A stretch of DNA of 32,969 nt, taken from positions 1-32,969 of the forward strand of contig NZ_JAMZBC010000018.1 of the NCBI RefSeq assembly GCF_024158715.1, in the 5' to 3' direction. This DNA comes from Halomonas sp. 707D7 (lineage in GTDB: Bacteria; Pseudomonadota; Gammaproteobacteria; Pseudomonadales; Halomonadaceae). The position numbers and the translations under genes were made by a program. The notes beneath the pieces are model-generated. The model saw only the letters and a program-made list of their open reading frames with translations. It was not told the origin of the DNA and did no database searches. Below are positions 16,201 through 22,694 of the stretch, piece after piece (the stretch's first letter is position 1; the number at the start of each line of letters is the position of its first letter).

Positions 16201-16596
16201 CGTCTCCCAGTCGATATAGCGAAACGAGTGGCTCTTGGAGTCGCCGTCGATGGATTTGGTGATAGTGGTGCCGAGCACCAGGGTGTCGTAGATCTCCTGA
16301 TTGGTGCCGCGCAGCCCCTTCAGCCGATCTGGCGTGGGCTTGAGCCGCCGCAGTGCCTCATGGGCATCCTGCAGGTCGAAAGGGTACTCTCGCCCCCGAT
16401 GGGTGAAGCGGTTGAGGCGCATCGACTGCTCGATCAGGATATCGTCCAGCACCACGTTCTTGAGCCGCCCGCCGCGCAGGCGCAGCGCCTCTGCCTGCGA
16501 CAGCGGGGTGAAGCCCAGCGCCACCAGCAGCTGTAGCGCGGGAATCTGGGACTGGTGTTTTTCGGCGGCGTCGAAACCACTGTGTTGCGCGCTCAT
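13276..16596 (-). CDS. hsdR: Type I restriction endonuclease subunit R
   Basis: 1106-residue motor/nuclease subunit. The N-terminal PD-(D/E)xK nuclease shows Asp158 and Glu172-x-Lys174 in RCDIVAFVNGIPFVVIENKR. The superfamily 2 translocase follows, with Walker A in HTQGSGKSLTM (~374-380), DESH (~473-476), YLGFTGTPLL (motif III) and later ALLTGFDAPR-type and QAIARVNR motifs. The C-terminal helical region docks to the methyltransferase. The frame is intact. With HsdM and HsdS it cleaves unmethylated foreign DNA after ATP-driven translocation. Its ATG overlaps the preceding DUF4868-like gene's stop (ATGA), and its stop overlaps the metalloprotease start (ATGA). GC content resembles the chromosome, unlike the genes just upstream. 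Confidence 0.96.
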   Translation of the reverse strand: MSAQHSGFDAAEKHQSQIPALQLLVALGFTPLSQAEALRLRGGRLKNVVLDDILIEQSMRLNRFTHRGREYPFDLQDAHEALRRLKPTPDRLKGLRGTNQEIYDTLVLGTTITKSIDGDSKSHSFRYIDWETPENNVFHVTAEFAVERTASRQSRRCDIVAFVNGIPFVVIENKRPTEDLKKADSQLIGYQREDGIPQLFHFAQLLMTMNRVEARYATVGAKAKFWHGWREEDDAEDALSVMTRALPATAAPAPEQMAELASEDEAERLLAAANQPLSIAEAQAIYTGRLADTRDHFLALREEGERAVTAQDRTLYALCRPSRLLDLVRRFTVFDGGVRKIARHQQFFGIRRAIETIRQHDTRGARKGGVIWHTQGSGKSLTMVMLGRALALESGIENPRIIIVTDRDDLDRQIKGTFKSCDLEPVRATTGAHLLELVRDKTPLITTIINKFDTALKQNQPPDDDPNVFVLVDESHRTQTGRYGGHSQFAAKMRRLLPRACYLGFTGTPLLKKEKNTLQTFGRLIHRYGIDEAVADESVVPLLYEGRLVEQQVSGQVIDRWFDKISVGLSEDQRRDLKRKFSRMGALAKTEQAIRAKAFDISEHYRQHWQGTGFKAQLVAPSKAAAVRFKAVLDEIGHVSSAIVISSPDDNEGHEEVDQDARDLVRDFWAKMMAHYKTEEAYNREIVEAFKGSGDPEILIVVSKLLTGFDAPRNTVLYVCKSLKEHNLLQAIARVNRLFEEGDTEKQFGFVIDYEGLLGELDSALTTYNAFEGYDATDLAGTVHDVREEIRKLPQRHDQLWDLFKPVRNKRDMEQFERHLADEARRQDFYARLSAFSRCLHIALSSDKLLDVFDQNKVDALKRDWQQFSELKRSVQIRYQETVDIREFEPKIQKLLDDHVVAMPAETIIDVVNINDPDALKAVVEETGVSEASKADRISSATRRAITENMDEDPTFYKRFSELLEETIRAYREQRLSEREYLQSVVKLASQIARKDRGHHVPERLRGNEDGQAFFGILDGQLQTRDEATVAGDEAAIISLDIIEIIKSHLIVDLWSNEMAQNDLRNAIDDYFFDVIRDQKGVNLPVEVLDDLEQNIMNLARARFTA

Positions 16597-17462
16597 GCCG
16601 GCCTCTGCGAGTTGGTCACAAATGCCTGTCCTGACAATGGGCCCGAATAGCGGCTTTCGTTCAAAAACTGAAGTAAGGCCTTGATATCCGCATGTGTCGT
16701 TGGCATTACAATTCGGCCATTTTGGACGTTAATTGCGAGATCAGTTTGCTGAGCCGCTGCCTGAATTTGTACCGGCGTGTAATTGTCGAGCGTTCCGTTA
16801 TTGACGATTGCGTGGATAAGCTTCCGGCTAACTTGATTTGTAACGTTCACAAAACCGACCGCATCTGCGACTTCCAAGCTGGCATGTGCCGCAAATGTTT
16901 GAACTTCCTGCTCCGTTGCCTCTCTATAAATCTCGAGCATATTGATGATCGAACGTAGCTTATGCTGGCTCTTGAATTTGACTGTTCCATCTTCAATGAT
17001 GCAGGCGAGAGAGTTATCAAGTGTGAACGCAGGCTCACTTAGACGTCGGAATGCATTGCCCTGTTGTAAAAGAGCGAAACGGCGTTCCAGCACCTGTTGA
17101 GATGTGAAACGCTGAACCAGAACCTTGGTTGCTCCATTGACGGGTATGCCCGTAAAAAGGGCCTTGATGCCTTCAGCCGCAAACGCTGCCGTGTCGATAT
17201 CATCAACGGCCATTGCATGAGCGTTGATCGTATCCGCGAAAATTTGAGCCTCAGCTGGAACATCAATGGTGAGAAATTCATCCTCATTCGGTGTCCAGCT
17301 TCCATCGAACGGCACTTCGTCGGTCACACCTTGCCGGAAAGCAGCTTCCTGTTCCGCGAATACCGCCTCAACGGCCTGTTGCACATTAGCGTCCAGCCGA
17401 ACGCGCTTTGCGATCAGCTGTCCATCATGGGTGCGGCATGCAGCAAAAAGGTTTTGGGGCAT
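16593..17462 (-). CDS. kwaB: DUF4868-like protein, probable Kiwa subunit KwaB
   Basis: 289-residue soluble protein. From about residue 108 the layout matches my recollection of DUF4868: ATKVLVQRFTSQQVLERRF, then LDNSLACIIEDGTVKFKS, a helix through LRSIINMLEIY, and the C-terminal ALLQFLNESRYSGPLSGQAF. DUF4868 is the hallmark of KwaB, the DNA-associated effector of the two-gene Kiwa anti-phage system, whose partner is a four-helix membrane protein. Exactly such a gene precedes it, ending two bases before this ATG. A TTG six bases earlier is an alternative start. Its stop overlaps the hsdR start. GC is near 50-55% in samples counted by eye, below hsdR. The Kiwa assignment is pattern recognition and needs a profile search. 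Confidence 0.68.
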   Translation of the reverse strand: MPQNLFAACRTHDGQLIAKRVRLDANVQQAVEAVFAEQEAAFRQGVTDEVPFDGSWTPNEDEFLTIDVPAEAQIFADTINAHAMAVDDIDTAAFAAEGIKALFTGIPVNGATKVLVQRFTSQQVLERRFALLQQGNAFRRLSEPAFTLDNSLACIIEDGTVKFKSQHKLRSIINMLEIYREATEQEVQTFAAHASLEVADAVGFVNVTNQVSRKLIHAIVNNGTLDNYTPVQIQAAAQQTDLAINVQNGRIVMPTTHADIKALLQFLNESRYSGPLSGQAFVTNSQRPA

Positions 17463-17464
17463 GG

Positions 17465-17986
17465 TCAATCATCTCCAACATCGAGGACGATATATTCGGT
17501 CAACTGGCCGACTTTGATCGCCCCAGTTGCTCTGCGAAGTTGCTTTTTTGTTATAAGGACGTAGGTGACGCCCTCTTCAGTTCCGACTTTATAAAAATGC
17601 CAGCCCATTAGGCCCAGAAGTGGGTTGAAGTGGTAGCTGTAGCCAGTAGCCACAACTGCAGCAAAAATGCCTATCGCAGGAACCCACACCTGCCAGTTCA
17701 GCGCATCAAACTGGGCAGTAAAAAGTGGTAATAGATAGAGCAGCAAAAAGCCCATGTTCTCTCGATCCGCTGCTTCCACCGTAGTGGCGGAAAAGCTGGC
17801 GCGCTCAAGATGCTTTTTGGCATATCGAAGCACCAGAATGCAGGTAATAATGAGGACGATACATGCCACCAGCAGGATGACGGCTTGTAAGTCTTCGCTG
17901 GCTTGATAGGCCACCCATGCATAGGTGATGAGCACGGGCGCAATCGCCGTGCTGGTAAGCAGAAGCTTAGCCAGCCAATTCAGCAT
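17465..17986 (-). CDS. kwaA: Small four-helix membrane protein, probable Kiwa subunit KwaA
   Basis: 173 residues with four predicted transmembrane helices: LLLTSTAIAPVLITYAW, AVILLVACIVLIITCILVL, MGFLLLYLLPLFTAQF and VWVPAIGIFAAVVATGYSY. A ~50-residue cytoplasmic tail follows (NPLLGLMGWHFYKVGTEEG, then VTYVLITKKQLRR). Size, topology and pairing with a DUF4868-like gene fit KwaA, the membrane sensor of Kiwa. The start at 17986 is chosen because GGAG lies six bases upstream; another ATG at 17998 has a poorer site. The gene overlaps hsdS by seven bases (ATGCTGA). On its own the sequence could be any small membrane protein, so the assignment depends on the partner. Confidence 0.62.
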   Translation of the reverse strand: MLNWLAKLLLTSTAIAPVLITYAWVAYQASEDLQAVILLVACIVLIITCILVLRYAKKHLERASFSATTVEAADRENMGFLLLYLLPLFTAQFDALNWQVWVPAIGIFAAVVATGYSYHFNPLLGLMGWHFYKVGTEEGVTYVLITKKQLRRATGAIKVGQLTEYIVLDVGDD

Positions 17987-19191
17987 GACACTCTCCATAC
18001 ACCCGTCAGCAACTTCTGCATCAGCCCGCGCTTCTGTCGAGTCACTGCGTCGATTTCGTCCCTAAGAGAATCGAGCTCGCGCCGCGAAGCCCGGAGGACC
18101 TCGGCAATGGCTTCCTGTTCAGCCAGCGGCGGGACTGGGAAAGGGATTCGAGAGAACTCGCTCCAACGAAGACTGCCACGTCGGTCCACTGAGGCGCTGG
18201 TGCTGATCTCGAAGATATGTCGGTAGAGTTCGGTTTTGAGAACAGCAAAAGCATACTCGGCAAGCACCTCATCCGGATTGAAGCGGAATACGGTATAAAT
18301 CGGACTGACGACACCGGTGTCAGCCAAGTTCTGAAGGCCAATCGAACCTTCCTCGATATGATTGCTGGGAAAGCCAAAGTCGCCACGCCAAATCTTCTTG
18401 TAGCCAGTCAAATCAGAGCTGAAGATCTGCTTCTTGAAGTATTCTAGCGACCGCACAAAGCCTTCGTGCTTTGAGCAAGAGAGGACCTCGTGCTGATCCC
18501 CTTCGCCGTTCCGCTCTGAAATTTCGACAGATAGCTCGCCGATTTGCTGGCAGTTCCACGATGCAGGGAGTTGGAACCATCGATAATGGGCAACCTCGTT
18601 AGTCGTCCGGAATTTCTCAAGTTGCCACGAGCCAAAGACAAGAGCCTTCGTGAGTTCGCGGTGACGCCTGAGTTTCGACTCACGGAGAGAGGCGAGCTTT
18701 TCAAGCGCCTCATCCCACTTACGCAGAACCTCTGCAATCTTTTGTTGCTCGTGCAGTGGAGGAAGATCAACAACTTGGGTGGTAATGTCATCCTTCTGAA
18801 CGTGAACCAGAGACGCTTTAAAACCGTGCGCGTTCGATTCGATACGACGTGTGGCAACCTGCAAAGCTAGATAGAGCCAATACTTATCGACGCCTTCCTT
18901 TGGTACGACACGGAAAATATGCTGATTGAGGACTCCTTGTGGACCTGGCCAAATCGTAGGGCCAAAGGAAACACCTTTGACCCCGGCCCATGCAAAAAGC
19001 AAATCTCCAGGTTGGACGAGCCATTTTGGCTTTGGCTCTCCATTGAAGTAGTTGAAGTTCTGCGATCCGTTCAGGTTCTGTATTCGAATTATCGGTAAAC
19101 CAGACGGGCTCCATTCGGTTGGACGAAAACCGTTGCCATTAACGAATTCGCAGAGACTCCCTATTGATCGCCGGCAATGATTCTCAGGCAT
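17980..19191 (-). CDS. hsdS: Type I restriction-modification specificity subunit S (two target-recognition domains)
   Basis: 403 residues. TRD1 (~1-150) is followed by a conserved coiled spacer (LPPLHEQQKIAEVLRKWDEA), then TRD2 (~205-345) and a second spacer (VPPLAEQEAIAEVLRASRRE) ending in RGLMQKLLTG. This is the normal circular-repeat plan of a full HsdS, which sets the bipartite DNA target for methylation and restriction. The ATG at 19191 has GGAGG nine bases upstream, inside a 34-codon small ORF whose stop overlaps this start. Base composition is near 50% GC, clearly lower than hsdM and hsdR, as expected for frequently exchanged specificity genes. Confidence 0.93.
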   Translation of the reverse strand: MPENHCRRSIGSLCEFVNGNGFRPTEWSPSGLPIIRIQNLNGSQNFNYFNGEPKPKWLVQPGDLLFAWAGVKGVSFGPTIWPGPQGVLNQHIFRVVPKEGVDKYWLYLALQVATRRIESNAHGFKASLVHVQKDDITTQVVDLPPLHEQQKIAEVLRKWDEALEKLASLRESKLRRHRELTKALVFGSWQLEKFRTTNEVAHYRWFQLPASWNCQQIGELSVEISERNGEGDQHEVLSCSKHEGFVRSLEYFKKQIFSSDLTGYKKIWRGDFGFPSNHIEEGSIGLQNLADTGVVSPIYTVFRFNPDEVLAEYAFAVLKTELYRHIFEISTSASVDRRGSLRWSEFSRIPFPVPPLAEQEAIAEVLRASRRELDSLRDEIDAVTRQKRGLMQKLLTGVWRVSC

Positions 19192-19288
19192 CGAAATCAC
19201 CCTCCATTCGATATTTGAGAGTCTTTGACAGCACATTAGGTGGCCTAACCTCTATCAGAGCGATATCCTCCAGAGTGTTCTCACGCAT
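19184..19288 (-). CDS. 34-residue small ORF bridging rhuM and hsdS
   Basis: An unrecognised reading frame of 35 codons exactly fills the gap between rhuM and hsdS. It starts at an ATG overlapping the rhuM stop by eight bases (ATGCGTGA), has GAGGGGG seven bases upstream, and its TGA overlaps the hsdS start by eight bases. The product begins MRENTLEDIALIEVRPPNVL and ends MEGDFDA; it is charged, has no transmembrane segment, and resembles nothing I can name. The hsdS ribosome-binding site lies within it. It may be a genuine small protein (inhibitor, antitoxin or assembly factor), a coupling leader that keeps ribosomes running into hsdS, or a remnant of a larger gene. Confidence 0.5.
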   Translation of the reverse strand: MRENTLEDIALIEVRPPNVLSKTLKYRMEGDFDA

Positions 19289-20318
19289 CGCCACGCCCCC
19301 TCTTCCCCGACTTCGCAACATCGGCAATACGCTTCAACTCCTCAATGTCACCTGCTTCATCCGCCGCCTGCTTATGGGCGGCTTTTCGCTTGACATCGAA
19401 CGCCTCGTAGCGCTCGTGGGCGATACGCTTGGCGGCTTCCGCCGAGATGGAGCCCGCGCCCTCAAGCTTTGGCAGTTCGTTGGCGGTCAGGAAGGTGTCG
19501 AGCACGCGCTCCCACTCCGCCAGCCGCATGGTTTGGCGTCGCGTCGCGCGCAGTTCGGCGGTGTTGAGGAAGGTCTCGACGATCAGGTTGAGCTCCTTGA
19601 TCTCGGCCTCGGCCAGATAGTTCTTGGCCGTGGCGACATCGGCCTTGCGCAGAGGGCGCCCCTTGTCGGCGTTTTTCCACGTCATCAGGCCCATATTGGG
19701 CTGCTCGGGGTTGGCGCGGGCGCGAATCAGCTCGCCGGCGGTATGGCTGGTCACGGCGTTGAGCATCTTGTTCTGGATCGTGGCGTAGAAGGTGGGTACG
19801 GCCGAGGAGCTGGGGTCGTAATCCTCGCTGAGCGCCAGGATATCGCGCACTTTCTGATAGAAGCGCACTTCCGAGGCGCGGATATCGCGGATGCGTTCGA
19901 GCAGCTCGTCGAAGTAGTCCCAGGCGGGGTCCTTCAGGCGTTCGTCGTGCATGACGAAGCCCTTGACGAGATACGCCTTCAAGACCGCCGTGGCCCAGCG
20001 GCGGAACTGTACACCGCGGGGGCTGCGCACGCGGTAACCCACCGCCAGAATCAGCTCGAGATTGTAGTGTTTGAGCGAGCGGCGCACCTGGCGCCCGCCC
20101 TCGCTGCGAACTTGTAAGAATTCCTTACAGGTTGCCGACTCGGTCAGTTCTTCATCGTCGTAGATCGCCCGCACGAGCTGGGTGATGCCCTGCGGGCTGG
20201 AAGCGAACAGCTCTGCCATCTGGCCCTGGGTCAGCCACACGGTGCCCTCCACGGCGCGCAGCTGAATCTCGGCCTGGCCGTCCTCGGTGGTATAGAGGAT
20301 GATTTCGCCTTCAGACAT
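19281..20318 (-). CDS. rhuM: RhuM-family protein
   Basis: 345-residue RhuM-type protein. The conserved N-terminal block is clear: EIILYTTEDGQAEIQLRAVE, TVWLTQGQMAELF, ATCKEFLQVRSEGGR, HYNLELILAVGYRVRSPRG and QFRRWATAVLKAYLVKG, which looks like a winged HTH/Bro-like nucleic-acid-binding module. The C-terminal half is helical. RhuM was named from a Salmonella pathogenicity island; homologues are common between hsdM and hsdS, but their function there is not settled. ATG 20318 overlaps the hsdM stop by eight bases; a GTG six bases earlier is possible. The C-terminus is very basic (KSGKRGRGDA). Confidence 0.88.
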   Translation of the reverse strand: MSEGEIILYTTEDGQAEIQLRAVEGTVWLTQGQMAELFASSPQGITQLVRAIYDDEELTESATCKEFLQVRSEGGRQVRRSLKHYNLELILAVGYRVRSPRGVQFRRWATAVLKAYLVKGFVMHDERLKDPAWDYFDELLERIRDIRASEVRFYQKVRDILALSEDYDPSSSAVPTFYATIQNKMLNAVTSHTAGELIRARANPEQPNMGLMTWKNADKGRPLRKADVATAKNYLAEAEIKELNLIVETFLNTAELRATRRQTMRLAEWERVLDTFLTANELPKLEGAGSISAEAAKRIAHERYEAFDVKRKAAHKQAADEAGDIEELKRIADVAKSGKRGRGDA

Positions 20319-21828
20319 CGACACCGAGCTCCTTCAGATAACCATCCATCTTCTTTCGAACTTCGGCCAGCTCACCTTCGATGCGGACGATGTCGCGCTG
20401 TACGGCAGCCACGTCGATCTCTTCCTCCGGCTCGAAGGTGTCCACGTAGCGAGGGATATTGAGGTTGTAGCCGTTCTGGGCAAGCTCCTCGGGGCTGGCG
20501 CGATGGGAGTAGCGCTCGATCTCGCCACGGGTGCGATAGGTCTCCAGCACCTTGCCGATATGGGCGTCATCCATCACGTTCTGGGTCTTGCTCGGCGTGA
20601 ACGCCTTGCTGGCGTCGATGAACAGCACGTCGCGGCGTGATTCATTGGCGCCCCCTTCCTCCCGCGAGCGATCGAAGATCAGGATGGCGACCGGAATCCC
20701 CGTGGTGGTGAACAGGTTGGCAGGCAAGCCGACGACGGTGTCGAGCAGATTCTCTTCGATCAACTGCTGGCGGATGCGCCCCTCGGCACCGGCGCGGAAC
20801 AGTACCCCGTGGGGCACGATGACCGCGACGCGGCCGGATTGACGCTTGGCGATCTCGATCATGTGGGTGATGAAGGCGTAGTCGCCCTTCGATTTGGGCG
20901 GCACACCGCGCCAGAAACGCGCGAACGGGTCGGCACCGGCGTTCTCTGCGCCCCACTTATCCAGGGAGAACGGCGGATTGGCGAGCACCACGTCGAAACG
21001 CATGAGGTGGTCGCTCTCTACCAAAGCCGGGCTGTTGAGGGTGTCACACCACTCGATGCGCGCGGCATCCTTGGCGTGCAGGAACATGTTCATGCGTGCC
21101 AGTGCCCAGGTGGCGCCGTTGACCTCCTGGCCGTAGAGGGCGAAGTTTTCGGAGCCGACCTCCTGGGAAGCCTGGATCAGCAGCGAGCCGGAGCCGCAGG
21201 CGGGGTCGCAGATGGTGCTGCCCGGCGCGGGTGCGGCCAGTTTGGCCAGCAGGCGCGAGACCGCCGTGGGCGTGTAGAACTCGCCGGCCTTCTTGCCGGC
21301 ATCCGAGGCGAAGCGCGAGATGAGATAGATGTAGCACTCGCCGATGATGTCCTCGGTCACCCGCGAAGGGCGCAGGTCGAGTGCGGGTTTGGCGAAATCC
21401 TCGAGCAGGTTCTTGAGCCTGCGGTTGCGGTCCTTGGGGCGGCCGAGGTTGGCTTCCGAGTTAAAGTCGATATTGCGAAAGACCCCTTCCAGCTTGCTGC
21501 GATTGGCGTCTTCGATCTTTTCGAGCGCGATATTGATCAGCTCGCCGATGTTGGGCGCGTTACGCTGTGCATGCAGATCGAAGAAGCTCGCGCCTTCGGG
21601 CAGGACGAAGCGTTCGCGCTCCAGACGGCGGCGAATGCGCGCCTCGTCGCCGTCGAACTGTTCGCGGTAGGTCTTGAGGTGATCGTTCCAGAGATCCGAG
21701 ATGTACTTCAGGAACAGCATCACCAGGATGTAATCCTTGTACTGGCCGGCATCGACGGCACCTCGGAAGGTGTCACAGGCGGCCCAGGCGGTCTGGTTGA
21801 TCTGGTGTTGCGTCATTTGGTCGGTCAT
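20311..21828 (-). CDS. hsdM: Type I restriction-modification DNA methyltransferase subunit M
   Basis: 505-residue N6-adenine methyltransferase. The N-terminal helical HsdM domain (~1-150) is followed by GEFYTP (~183-188), the SAM-binding motif DPACGSG (208-214) and the catalytic motif NPPF (284-287). The C-terminus is a coiled segment (VQRDIVRIEGELAEVRKKMD) that contacts HsdS. It methylates host sites and is needed for restriction complex assembly. Its ATG overlaps the stop of an upstream half-size S gene (ATGA). The gene is intact and GC-rich like hsdR. In most loci hsdM is directly followed by hsdS; here rhuM and a small ORF intervene. Confidence 0.96.
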   Translation of the reverse strand: MTDQMTQHQINQTAWAACDTFRGAVDAGQYKDYILVMLFLKYISDLWNDHLKTYREQFDGDEARIRRRLERERFVLPEGASFFDLHAQRNAPNIGELINIALEKIEDANRSKLEGVFRNIDFNSEANLGRPKDRNRRLKNLLEDFAKPALDLRPSRVTEDIIGECYIYLISRFASDAGKKAGEFYTPTAVSRLLAKLAAPAPGSTICDPACGSGSLLIQASQEVGSENFALYGQEVNGATWALARMNMFLHAKDAARIEWCDTLNSPALVESDHLMRFDVVLANPPFSLDKWGAENAGADPFARFWRGVPPKSKGDYAFITHMIEIAKRQSGRVAVIVPHGVLFRAGAEGRIRQQLIEENLLDTVVGLPANLFTTTGIPVAILIFDRSREEGGANESRRDVLFIDASKAFTPSKTQNVMDDAHIGKVLETYRTRGEIERYSHRASPEELAQNGYNLNIPRYVDTFEPEEEIDVAAVQRDIVRIEGELAEVRKKMDGYLKELGVDV

Positions 21829-22418
21829 TGGGCCATTTCCTTGTGATCGGCGGCCATCGCGGCTTCGCCGAGAATGAGACTCGACAGGCGTTCCCGGTGT
21901 GTGGCGAGTTCCCGCAGCAGATGTACCTCCTGCCGCGCCAGAGCGTTTAGTTCGACGATGCGTTGCTGCGTGGCGAGATCGGGGACGGCGATCTCGAGCC
22001 GTTCCAGCACTTTCATCGGAATCATTCGCAGACTCGTGCCCTGGGCTTCGGCGCCAAGCCTGCGCTGGGCATCGGGTTGATTGATGGCCCAGGCCAGGTA
22101 GGCCGGCAGCAGGTAATTCGTATCGGGGCGCAGGATGAAAAGAGGATTGACGACCAGTACGGGCTCCGTCAGACCATCGTCAATGGCGACCGCAGTGCTC
22201 GGCTCTCCCCGAGAGCGAAACACGACCTCACCACCGGTCACGAAGTAGCGAGCAGCAAGACCTTCCAGCATGTAGCGATCAAACCGAGGCCCAAGCGGGC
22301 ATGCGTCCGTAGTGATATTGCGTAATTGAAGCACTGGAACCCCTCCATGTGCGGCGGGTTCGAGACTGCTGCGCGCCGTATATCCCGAATGAATACTGCA
22401 AACCTCAGCGAGCATCAT
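21825..22418 (-). CDS. Half-size type I specificity protein (single target-recognition domain)
   Basis: 197 residues covering one TRD plus one coiled spacer, half of a normal HsdS. The N-terminal TRD (LAEVCSIHSGYTARSSLEPA, then GGVPVLQLRNI and GEVVFRSRGEPS) is followed by the spacer ATQQRIVELNALARQEVHLL. It is the first gene of the operon and overlaps hsdM as ATGA. Truncated S proteins from other type I systems can dimerise to recognise a palindromic target (established for engineered and natural half-S), so it may give a second specificity or act as a modulator. Two adjacent ATGs (22418, 22415) are possible starts, each with only a weak AGAG site. It is not an obvious fragment of the downstream hsdS, because its TRD sequence differs. 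Confidence 0.85.
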   Translation of the reverse strand: MMLAEVCSIHSGYTARSSLEPAAHGGVPVLQLRNITTDACPLGPRFDRYMLEGLAARYFVTGGEVVFRSRGEPSTAVAIDDGLTEPVLVVNPLFILRPDTNYLLPAYLAWAINQPDAQRRLGAEAQGTSLRMIPMKVLERLEIAVPDLATQQRIVELNALARQEVHLLRELATHRERLSSLILGEAAMAADHKEMAQ

Positions 22419-22446
22419 ATATTTATCTCTATAGATCCTGTACAGC

Positions 22447-22476
22447 AATATACCCATCGATCTTAAGAAAAAGCAA
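22447..22476 (-). promoter_or_regulatory. Candidate sigma-70 promoter of the defence operon
   Basis: TTGCTT, 18 bp, TATATT on the minus strand, placing transcription start roughly 20-25 nt before the first gene. The surrounding 60 bp (22441-22500) counts to about 33% GC, far below the rest of the window. A second AT-rich stretch lies just upstream. Confidence 0.5.
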
Positions 22477-22590
22477 CTATATTTTACGCAGTTTTTCTCC
22501 TACAGATTTTTATATGGAATTTACGGGCAAGACCAGCACGGTCGATGGCCACTTTGCAGGTCAGCTCTAACGCCCATGGCCGCTAGGACG

Positions 22591-22618
22591 TTTCATGTAT
22601 TAACAAACGCCATATAAG
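22591..22618 (+). promoter_or_regulatory. Weak candidate promoter for the ABC transporter operon
   Basis: TTTCAT, 16 bp, TATAAG, about 75 nt before the first transporter gene. The -35 is poor. A TTGACC at 22640 has no -10 at proper spacing. Stated only as the best candidate in this 276-nt divergent region (22419-22694). Confidence 0.25.
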
Positions 22619-22694
22619 TGTCACGCAACGGCAACATCGTTGACCCAATGTGGTTGGCTATAGCCACTTTCAGTCACGCGCCGAGTGCCTAGCC

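Noticed and set aside
15139-16536. 465-codon open frame on the plus strand opposite hsdR
   Set aside because: Antisense of the hsdR nuclease and motor domains; no domains of its own.
12563-22476. Integrase, transposase, att repeats or tRNA flanking the defence operon
   Set aside because: None seen on either side; the operon lies directly between a regulator gene and an ABC transporter operon. Long flanking repeats cannot be excluded by eye.
22349-22570. 73-codon plus-strand frame across the defence-operon promoter region
   Set aside because: No ribosome site or similarity seen, and it overlaps the half-S gene start and a better-supported minus-strand promoter.
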